A stretch of 64,000 bases of DNA from Scilla litardierei (Eukaryota > Streptophyta > Magnoliopsida > Asparagales > Asparagaceae). The notes under the pieces were generated by a model. It was given only the letters and a program-made list of their open reading frames with translations, did not search any database and was not told the DNA's origin. Below are positions 55,610 through 64,000 of the stretch, one piece after another. The position numbers were made by a program, and so were the translations under genes. Position 1 is the stretch's first letter; every line of letters begins with the position of its first letter. The stretch covers positions 271,963,655 through 272,027,654 of the forward strand of contig CM061141.1 in assembly GCA_030789695.1 (NCBI GenBank), read 5' to 3'.

Positions 55610-58231
55610 TAAAAAGTCAGGTTGCCTCTTGATAAGCGCTCATTTTGAGTCATGAGCTCGACTCCCTCAAGTTCTTCAATTGTTGTTTGGCGCATAAGAG
55701 ATGCTTGCATCATACTTGCCAAAGATACCGTGCGGCGGTACTTGGCATATTTCCTCTCCATGGTTTTCCTCGGCTACGTGATGGATGGCTTCCGGCTCCT
55801 TGTGGTGCAAAGAGTCGTCTATGGGCTCCTCATCAAGCACACCAAGATAGGCGGCAATCGCCTTGTTGTAGATGGAGTCACCATCATCATCAAAACATGT
55901 CCTCATCGGGTCCTCCATGACCCCTTCAGTGGTATGCTCCCCTATGGCATCATATTCTAAGAGCTCCAGATAACTAGCTCCTTCTTCTCGGACATGCTTC
56001 CTCATGGACTTTTGCAACCGGAATTGGGCTTCAATATTGCCCACATTCATTGAGAGAGTCCCTTCACGAATAGCTATCAGGACACCGGCCGTCGCCATGA
56101 AAGCACGTCCAAGTATGAGTTGGAAACTCCCTCCCTCTGGCATATTCATTATAATAAAATCCACCGACACACACAATCCGGTCGGTATTTGCAGAGTGAT
56201 CTGCCAAATGTATAGACATGTTTATGGGCTCCAACTCAATTTCGGTTTGTAGTCTTTCGAATTTGGAGAGCGGCATCAAGCTGATGCTCGCTCCCAAGTC
56301 GATCAAAGCACGGTTGATAGGCGTATCTCCAATAGAGCATGAGACTGTGAAGCTTCCTGGATCTGGTAATTTCTTCGGGAGATGGTTCTTTATGGTGGAG
56401 GTTGAATCCTCTAAAAGCTTTATTTTTTCATGCTTCCGCTTCCCGGTGATATGGTCTTTCAGAAACTTTGCATAGATAGGAATTTCTATAATGGCATCCA
56501 TAAAAGGGATGTTGAGCTGAATGCCCTTCAGAAGTTACGTAAACTTTGAGTACTTTTTCTCCATTTTCGCTATAACTAGCCTCTGTGGATACGGTGGAGG
56601 GGGTCGGCTTCCCTTATCTTTGGCGGCATCCTTAGGATATGGCTTACTGGAACTAGTTGCATCGTCCTTTGGTACCGGTGTGACGGTGTGTATGGTGGAA
56701 GGCGAATCCTCCCTCTCCCCATACATCATAGGCTCATCCGTAGCCTCTTCCTCATCATTGCCAATAGTGGCATCCTTAATTGTAACTTGTTCTTTGTTTG
56801 TAACCGGCACCATCACAGCGTCGGTTATCCGTCCTCCACGCGTGTTAACGGAAACCATGTCATTAGCTTGAGCCCTTGGATTCGGCTCCGGTTGCGAAGG
56901 CAACCTCCCTTGTTTCTTAAGTAATTGGGACATCTGACCCCTTAGCTCATCAAGCGACGTGTTTATGTTTTAGAATTGAGTAGACGTATCTTGGTTGAAC
57001 CTTACTTGTCCGCTCATGAGCGTCTCTAAGGTAGTCTCCAGACTGGAGCATGGTGGTGTTGGTGCATAGTTTTGCTGGGGTGGGCGATTAAATTGGTAGC
57101 CCGGTGGTCGATACGGCCCAGATGGCCTAAATCCGCTCTATTGTTGATGTGGCGGCGGTCCTTATTGTTGAGGAGGGAGTCTATGGAGGTTACAGCCCTC
57201 CATTTGGATTCCCGTAGGACAATCCGGGGTGGTTCATTGCAGCCAGATGCTGCCACTAATTCTGTCCATCTCCTTGTATGTAATGTACTTGCTCGGATGA
57301 TTCGGATCTGTCATAAAGTCCCTCATTAGGAACGTATCTTTGCTCTCCATAGTCCTCTTAAGGATGATAGGCTAGAGCGCTGGTAGTTGTTGGAATGGAA
57401 TCCAATCGTTGCTCGATCCTAGCCACCTGCTTGCACAAAGTTTCAATGTGAGAATCGAGGTGGCTAACAGCTTTTACCTCAGGAGTCCTGGTAATAATGG
57501 TGCGCTCCTCGCTCCACTGTTGGTTGTTTGCTACCAAATGATCAAGTAGGTCAATTGCTTCATCTGCTGACTTGTCCAGAAGGGTGCCTTGTGCGCCGGC
57601 ATCGATGATCATCTTCGTACTGGGTTGCAGCCCGTTGTAGAAGATTTGTTGAACCTTTCCCAGGCTTCATAGAGCAACTCTTGCCGCATTTGCTTAAAAT
57701 TGGAGATCGCTCCTCTGATCATCACCATTTTTGACGGAGGGTAAAATTTGTCTTCGAAAGCAAGCGCCAGTTGCTCCCAAGAAGTGAAGTGGTTGGACGG
57801 GTGGGCCCGCAACCAACATGAAGCCTTATCCCGTAGAGTGAAGGGAAAGAGCATTAGCTTTATCGCATCTTCGCTCATGTCCTTAGTCTTGAAGGTATCG
57901 CACTTCGCCAAAAAAGTGTCGATATGATGGTTCAGGTTCTTGTGCGGGTTCCCATGGAAGGGATCCTGCTGCATCAAATTTATGAGCCCGGTCTTTATTT
58001 CGAAGCTAGTTGCCGCCAGTTGCGGTCTCAAATGGAGGAATTGTTTCTTAAGCTCGATTTAATGTTGTCCCGGATGGACCTGATGCGAGGCGAAGTTACG
58101 GTTTTTTCTACAATAGTGTCGAAGGGGGGCTGTCCCCTAGTCGAGGCTCTGAGAGTCCTTGCTGTCTTCTCGATTTCAGGGTCAAATAGTAGTTCTTTGT
58201 TAGCTGTTCCGAAGCGAGTAATCATGCCCAA
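55610..58231 (-). pseudogene. Athila gag-protease, frames broken
   Basis: Gag begins near 58231 and contains the capsid segment DPFHGNPHKNLNHHIDTFL and LPFTLRDKA-type sequence (LMLFPFTLRDKASCWL), with frameshifts near 58030 and 57630. A Pro/Gln-rich linker follows (56933-56535). Protease near 56340 has an intact active site (LIDLGASISLMPLS) and LGRAFMATA-type flap sequence. The frame ends after VPPHGIFGKYDASISYAPN and a Ser/Gly segment near 55610. The same ending occurs at 61310-61460. No RT follows. Confidence 0.8.
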
Positions 58232-58370
58232 AACAACTTAGAGAGTACCATGAGTAACAAGATGATAATAAATAAAAAGAATAAAAATAAAAAGGTTGGA
58301 AGGATATGAAATGATAAGATTCGCTAGCAGATTCTTCAAAATAAAAATAAACTGAGATACACCGTAACTA

Positions 58371-58388
58371 TCCCCAGCAACGGCGCCA
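58371..58388 (-). promoter_or_regulatory. Primer binding site, tRNA-Asp
   Basis: On the - strand TGGCGCCGTTGCTGGGGA lies 5 bases from the LTR end (GGACGCATCA). It matches tRNA-Asp with one mismatch. Confidence 0.88.
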
Positions 58389-58393
58389 AAACT

Positions 58394-60182
58394 TGATGCG
58401 TCCAGAACTTACACCTAAAATCTACCTGGCAGCTTCACAGTCGCCATGCGCGGTATGGTTCCTAGGCGTCGACTTTGGTTTTATCCGCAAGCAGACGGTG
58501 TCAAATTATAGTGTGAAAGGTTGTCGAATCCTACAGGGACAGTGACAATGTATTGGAGTCTCAGTTTATTTCTATATCTCAGAATGAGATAGTAGTCGAT
58601 TGGGGGATTGTTTGTTTGATGTTGTTGTTGGTCCAATATAGAGAAACTAGGGCCTTAGGGATCACTGCTAGGATCGTTGGAGATCGATGTTAGAATAGTA
58701 TTCTTACGTTGCATTGGTTTTATGGGATTGATCTCTCAGCTCATGCCACCTCGTGGGTTATAGCTTCGAGGTACTTAGTAACTCTCATTGACGCAATAGC
58801 GGTAGCCGTCAATATAGTGATATAGTTCGTTGGGGGATCCCCTCAAGACACGAGCCAGACATGGTCACGAGCCTTGGTTGGATCCACTAACTCCCTAATT
58901 AAATCCTATGGATACTCCTTAATCTAATCAATTCCATCGACCGTAGGCATGATCTCAGTACGAGTTCCCCTAGAGATTTGGGTGTATCGACCAAAATACT
59001 CCCTCTTGCTCCCAACACAACATAAAACTCCAGATCTACATCTCTTTCCTAAGGTCTTAGGGCTAAACCATCAGCCCTAGAGAAGATTACTCACATATAG
59101 TAATTATAACAAATAAAAATGCACTTTTTGCCATAGAAAACATCGTAGCAATTAAATCAAACAAGAAATGATGATCTTACGTATCGAAAACCGAGAAAGA
59201 ACGATACCCAATAGAGAATAAAAGAATTCCCACAGATTCCAAGATGCAAGAGACAAGAAAAATTCGATCTTTTTCAATGACGGCTCAATCCAAAACCCTA
59301 GATATAAAACAACTAATTAAATCTCCCCTTTCTTAAAATTAATTAAAAGCTGAAAAGGAACTCCCTAAAATGTCAGGAAAAATCCCTTAACTACATAGAG
59401 GGTGGACCCCTAGAAAAAAATCTGAAAATCTGGATGTTTGGGGCCCATACGTCGCCAACCGAGTCGGCTGCTCGATCGAGTATGCACCTGCTCGGTCAAG
59501 CAGGTACCTTAGCTGCTGCTGGCTAGAAAAGGGGTCCGGGCTACTCAGTCAAGTAGCCTGCCTACTCAGTCGAGTTGTCAATAGGTCGGAGCTCTCCTTC
59601 CAAAGTGTCGCTCTGCCTACTCGGGTCGAGTAGGTCATGCTCGGTCGAGTCGTCAGAGGATCAAATTTTCTTCTCCAAAATGTCACTCTGCCTGCTCGGG
59701 TCGAGTAGGTCCTGCTCGGTTGAGCAGGATGCTGGTGGGAGGGGGCTCGAAGACTGGATCGACTCGAGCCGAGTCGTCACTCTGCTCAGTCGAGTAGGAT
59801 GCGGTAATTCTTCCTGCCGGACTCGTGGGTCAGTCAACCGAGTAGCTTGTGCTACTCGGGTCGAGTTGCCTGTGAAAGCTGCATATGCTTGGGCTTTGAC
59901 TCTTTTCTCTCGCTAGCTTCTCCTCTTCTTCTTCCATATGCTTCTGAACCTTGGCGAACTCCTGTAGAGTCTCGCCAACGGCATCATGGACATGCCGGAT
60001 GTGTCCATGTCCCAAAATGGCTTCGAATCGCTCCAAAATTCCTGAAAATCCACAAAGCTCTACGAAACTCGAATATAGTGTTAGAAGTGCAGTATCATAT
60101 GAAAATACAGGATTTGGATGCGGATATGACATGAAATGCAATGAAATGATGCTATGAAAAGATGGAAAATATGGACACATCA
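58394..60182 (-). repeat. Athila-type 5' LTR (1789 bp)
   Basis: On the + strand it begins TGATGCGTCC and ends GGACACATCA, a near-perfect 10-bp terminal inverted repeat. TATA-like TTTTATA (- strand, 59303-59309) lies just downstream of a CTCGGTCGAG array (59455-59870). The bases after 60182 are a + strand LTR remnant. Confidence 0.85.
59303..59870 (-). promoter_or_regulatory. CTCGGTCGAG array and TATA box of Athila-type LTR
   Basis: About a dozen words such as CTGCTCGATCGAGTA, CTCGGTCGAG and CTCGGGTCGAGTAG lie upstream (- strand) of TTTTATATC. CTCG...CGAG makes each copy palindromic. The same word type fills 55060-55375. Confidence 0.6.
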
Positions 60183-61077
60183 ATTTCTGTATTCTCTTTG
60201 TTTGGTATTGAATTTCTCCTCTATTTCTATTGCTTTTGATATTGATTGCTGTCATGATATTTAATCCTCTCATTTCCATTGTTTTTCTTGTTTCAATCAT
60301 GATTAGTGAGTACTTCTATCTAGAGCTAATGGATGTGCCCTAGGATTTTAAGGTTTAGATGCTTAAACCATGATTTTCAGGTTAGATTGGTGATTAGGGG
60401 TGTGATGTGATTGATTTACCCAAGTTTACAGGATTCACTTAGGGTTTGTGATCCACGGTAGTGGCACTTGCCCAAGAGATTGCCATATAAGCTTGATTAG
60501 GGTCATTAATCGATTCACTTAACGTTTGTGATCCATGATAGTGGCACTCACTCTATTGGTCTCCACCAATGCCCTATATCCTTAATTGATGACCTATGAT
60601 AGTAGCATTAATAAGGGCCATCACATCACGGATCTAAACTCTAACTCACGATAGTGACAAAAGTGGAGATCAGGAATTATTTGTCGATCGTAATGCATGT
60701 TTCACATGCAAGGTCATCCATGATGGTTGGGCTAAGCACGTGACACGTTAGATGAGTAGTTCAACGATAGTTGGCTACGATTTCACATTTAAGATGTGAC
60801 AATATTGTCGTATGAACCAAATCCAACCTTATAATCATGACCTAGCATCGACACCCAACGAATCCTTTTGGTGACTCCTGGCTTCCTAGTTTCCCCTTAT
60901 TGTTAGTATTAAGAGAGATAACCATGACAAAATCTTGGATGCACCCCACGACTAACACATTCACACAACTCTGAACCATAGCATGAGGCTCATACCAATC
61001 GCCTTCCCAGTGGACCGACAACCTATACTATAATACAAACCTATCGACACCCTTACACTTGGGGGCTCGAACACAAG
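60183..61077 (+). repeat. Athila-type LTR remnant (R-U5 part, + strand)
   Basis: GTGAGTACTTCTATCTAGAG and the following CCCTAGGATTTTAAGG correspond to GTGAGTAATCTTCTCTAGGG on the - strand near 59090. So this is the 3' part of a related LTR in opposite orientation. It contains degenerate repeats of GATAGTGGCACT. No primer site follows; the sequence jumps to protease coding sequence. Confidence 0.6.
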
Positions 61078-61460
61078 ACATGGATGATGACGGTGACACC
61101 GTATACAATAGGGAGTTGGCCTCTTAAGTAAATATCTTGAATGAAGAACCACCCTATGCATTGTATTCCCAACAATATCCGAAACCTGGAGATGATAATG
61201 ACCCCGAGGCCGTCGAGATCCGTAGACACATCAATGAGGCGTATTTGAAATGCCAATTGAAGACGAGCACGGATGATGAGACCGATGAAGGTTCACCGGA
61301 TACCATAGGCCAACTTCCACCTCACGACCTAATTGGGAAGCACGATGAGCGTATTTCCTTTGTGCCGAACATCTTGAAGCGTCAATTAAAATCAAAAGGG
61401 GTCGAGCTTATGAACTTAAACAAGAGCTTCTCTGGAGACAACCCGAGTTCTTTCTTTTAA
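61078..61460 (+). pseudogene. Athila gag-protease C-terminal fragment
   Basis: DDDGDTVYN (DDDGDSIYN at about 55880 on the - strand), LPPHDLIGKHDERISFVPN and SGDNPSSFF align with the C-terminus of the gag-protease on the - strand at 55610-55890. A TAA interrupts it near 61126. The frame ends at 61458-61460 with no RT after it. Confidence 0.7.
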
Positions 61461-61796
61461 ATTTCATTTTCTTCTTTATTTTATTTATTCAAAAACATGA
61501 CATAAAAACGATTAAACACAATTAAAAAAATTTAAAATGACAAAATATAACAATTTCTGACGTATTGAATTCTGTGCAGGTTATCGATGAAGGGAGGAGC
61601 CATAACAATGGGGAGATGAAAGAAAGTGTATGCTACTCGGACTGAGTCTATCACTAGGCAAGAATAAGGCCAAATCAGCCCCTGCCTTTATTGCCACTCG
61701 GACTGAGTGAACATGTTGTTGAGAGATATGTATGCCCTCGAGGCTATTTATATCTGTGTATATATACAAACATCTTGTAAGCTGTTTGATAAGAAT
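61461..61796 (+). other. Region downstream of Athila gag-protease fragment
   Basis: AT-rich, with a possible splice acceptor TTCTGTGCAG (about 61570-61579) and two copies of ACTCGGACTGAGT near 61636 and 61696. These resemble the CTCGACCGAG words that follow the homologous protease end on the other strand. A TATTTATAT box lies near 61746. Confidence 0.4.
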
Positions 61797-61840
61797 TTAC
61801 CTAAGTAATAATAATGTAGTATACATTAGAACTTAGGTAA
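61797..61840. repeat. Hairpin
   Basis: TTACCTAAGT and ACTTAGGTAA are a perfect 10-bp inverted repeat. Inside them TAATGTA and TACATTA pair as well, giving about 17 paired bases with a small internal bulge and a 3-base loop. Confidence 0.6.
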
Positions 61841-63118
61841 AGTCCTGAGACTTGATGCGATGTCAAACAAGTATCGAGATGAGGATCTCGATCATGGAGA
61901 ATTGCTTGGCCGTTTGAAGCATAAGTCTATAATCGTTCATGGTCTTAAATGTTTCGAGAAAAGGATATCGATGCATCGGATTACCATTATGTCTTTGTCT
62001 TCACAATGGAGTGGCGACGATGATCTCATGGTCGTTCGATATGTCGAAGTCGAAGACGAGACACAGGTGATCATTGAAGAATGAGTTCACTGAACGACCC
62101 CACAAGAGTTATCATATGGTTAACATTAACTAATCTGTCAATGATAACTCTCAGTGATGATAGGCAAGTTGGTCCATAGACTTGAGGTCATTGTATGAAC
62201 CTGTGCGTGAACGGTGTCACTTAGATCTCTGACCTAGCTTTGAGGCAAGGCCTGTCGAAAGGTCTTTGGTTGGGTGACACTTGAAGCGTGCGAGGAGAGT
62301 AATTACCAAGAATGGATTCGTCTCTCCCATTTATGGGGAGTTAGTGTCGTACATGTTAGTTTGGTCTTTAGTAAAAACACGGGCCAGATTATGTTGGAAG
62401 AAGTCCAATATTATTTGAGTAAAGATCGACGAAGACTAACCGGTTTCGAGCTATCGAGGTTGACAGTTGACCATACCTTAGGCTTGGCTAAGCGACATAT
62501 TTATGACGAATGGACTAAAACTGTGGTATTCATCACGGACACAGTCAGAGTGATCCCGACGACACTTTAGTCAATTGGTCATTCATGTAATTATAATGCC
62601 AAACAGGGACGACACCTGCTGCTCGTGGTCACTGTCGTCTAGGGGTTTCGAGATTTTACCTGTAGTAGGGTTAGGATGTATGGTCTCAAACCGAGTAGGA
62701 TTTGTGCAATTAAGGAGGAGTGCACTCGGTTGCACGTGAATAATTAGTGTAACAAAGGGTTTGTGATAATAAAGTCTAAAATAATACATCAGATGTATGT
62801 GAATTAATTATGTCGTAAAAGGTTTGTAATATAGGCTAAAAGATATTAATGATATGGGATTATTGCATATGAAGCAAATAAATTAAATATGTCGCAAAAG
62901 GTTTGCAAACATATTTTAGATCACATATGATGCGGTACGCACAAACGCATAGAAAAGATCCATTCGACAAAACGGGGGTCCAGGAACGGGGTCCAGGAAT
63001 GTCCTGGACCGACTGCAAAAGCTTGGGTCTGGTGCAACCCATTAGGGAATGTCATCCCACTTAGCTAGGGTTTACCCTAGTCAAAAACGGCTGGAAATTT
63101 CCAGATTATGTTTGGAAA
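61841..63118. other. Unassigned DNA
   Basis: Two + strand ORFs (61860-62084, 74 codons; 62274-62570, 98 codons) show no motif I recognise and are not called as genes. From about 62750 to 62915 a word like TGTCGCAAAAGGTTTGCAA recurs three times in variant form. The composition and layout look like LTR or leader DNA of an unidentified element, but no ends, primer site or coding motif support that. Confidence 0.35.
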
Positions 63119-63432
63119 GGGGTCAACTTTGTGGACGCATTTGTGGGGTTAAACGACCTCGAAATTGCACAAAGTTTTTTTCTATGCGTTCACCATGTAA
63201 AGTCATTCGAAACGACATATTGTATACCTTCGAGGGATCACTGGTGAGGAAGAAACAATTGCTCAATGGAAGAATGAATCTGGACTTAAATCTGTCCAGA
63301 TTCAGCTTTCTGCAGTTTTCGGGCCAACTTTAAGAGGACATTTGAGGGGTCAAACGACGTCAGAATTGAGCCTCGTTTGTTTCTAAGCATTCACTATTTA
63401 GTGCTCTTCGATTTAATATATGATATTGAAGG
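63119..63432 (+). repeat. Diverged direct duplication, unit about 198 bp
   Basis: 63119-63232 and 63317-63432 share, in order, GTCAACTTTGTGGACGCATT / GCCAACTTTAAGAGGACATT, then GGGGTTAAACGAC / GGGGTCAAACGAC, then ATGCGTTCACCATGTA / AAGCATTCACTATTTA. They look like an old tandem duplication. Confidence 0.55.
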
Positions 63433-64000
63433 GTTTCGATGGACCTACATGGCATAAAATCTATGCCCGTCTTACGTCAGACAGACGATAGAATCAGAAA
63501 ATAGCAGCGGAAAAATAATAACCTTAAACATTTTAATGAATGCCCTAAGGACATCATTAACCCTAGCCAGCAAATCTACTATCTTGGGGTGGGTCTGACC
63601 AACCCCAAAGATAGATCTAAACTACTTCAATAATATATGAAAGAATAGATAAAGTGACATACCTGGAACTTCGTTTCCACAGAATACGAAGCGTCGTTTT
63701 CAGCAACTTTCTTTCGCTCCCGAAGCAAGCCGCCTCTGTGCCACCAAGACTGGAACACCCGAAGCGAGCAAACACCGTGCCTCCGAGCCAATCACTCGTC
63801 GAAGAAATTTTCACTTGAGTACGATCCACGTCAAAGACTTTGGATCTAATCCAAACCTCCTCATCGTCTTGCTCGAATGTGAACGGAGGAATGTAAGATA
63901 TTAAGGAGGAGGGAATAATTTAAGTCTCGGCTCGAGCGTGCTCAAAACTTTTAGGAGCTACTCGAATCTGAAGACAAATTTTCCAAGGGGGTTAGCCCCT
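63433..64000. other. Unassigned DNA at window end
   Basis: The 70-codon - strand ORF at 63617-63829 shows no recognised domain. A phrase with GCAGCGGAAAAATAATAACC near 63506 is reminiscent of LTR leader DNA in - orientation, but nothing decisive is visible before the window ends. Confidence 0.25.

Larger units (their letters stand above)
52601..60182 (-). mobile_element. Athila-type element with ATHILA ORF and gag-protease, no RT or integrase
   Basis: On the - strand: LTR (60182-58394), tRNA-Asp primer site, gag, protease, then a motif array with TATA-like box, and an ATHILA ORF1-like pseudogene running to the SIRE LTR. RT, RNase H and integrase are absent between protease and the array. Whether the ORF1 part belongs to the same element as gag-protease is likely from order and orientation but not proven. 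Confidence 0.65.

Noticed and set aside
61860..62570. Two small host genes
   Set aside because: The 74- and 98-codon ORFs have no recognised domain, no clear promoter or intron structure, and lie in DNA that looks repetitive.

Overview
The window is plant nuclear DNA made almost entirely of nested and tandem LTR retrotransposons. I see no host gene, rRNA, tRNA gene, bacterial operon or CRISPR array. A flowering plant with a large, repeat-rich genome is suggested by Ty3/gypsy Athila-like elements with tRNA-Asp primer sites, Tekay/Del-like chromoviruses with a C-terminal chromodomain, a Ty1/copia SIRE-like element with an extra ORF, and plant-type TATA boxes and short introns. The species cannot be named from this.

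Layout. (1) 1-13819, + strand: a head-to-tail Athila array, internal 3' part - LTR - full internal region - LTR - 5' internal part, with a period of about 8.69 kb and shared LTRs. (2) 13882-36920, - strand: a non-autonomous Athila relative ('element A') with a reduced gag. Its 5' LTR was split by a Tekay element on the - strand (15651-35510, 5-bp duplication GGAGA). The 3' LTR of that Tekay was split in turn by a second Tekay on the + strand (16763-26915, 5-bp duplication ATAAA). The order of insertion is therefore clear. (3) 37156-43419: a + strand LTR fragment, then a second non-autonomous element on the - strand ('element B'). (4) 43420-52600, + strand: a 5'-truncated SIRE-like copia element with gag remnant, pol, extra ORF and 3' LTR. 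(5) 52601-60182, - strand: an Athila-type element with an ATHILA ORF1-like pseudogene, gag-protease and 5' LTR, but no RT or integrase. (6) 60183-61460, + strand: remnants of a related Athila element. (7) 61461-64000: unassigned repetitive DNA.

How the parts work together. Each autonomous family had an LTR promoter, a primer site, Gag-Pol and a polypurine tract. Both Tekay copies carry two short spliceosomal-type introns at identical places, one at the gag/protease junction and one inside integrase, so unspliced RNA would give Gag and spliced RNA Gag-Pol. Both use a primer site matching tRNA-Ile. Most reading frames are now broken, often by CAG-to-TAG changes.

The most unusual signal is a set of arrays of short nested palindromes lying just upstream of the TATA box in every LTR family here. 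Three array types share the pentamer ACCGA/TCGGT. One of them, including its linker, is found both in the Tekay (gypsy) LTRs and in the SIRE (copia) LTR, and also upstream of the SIRE extra ORF.
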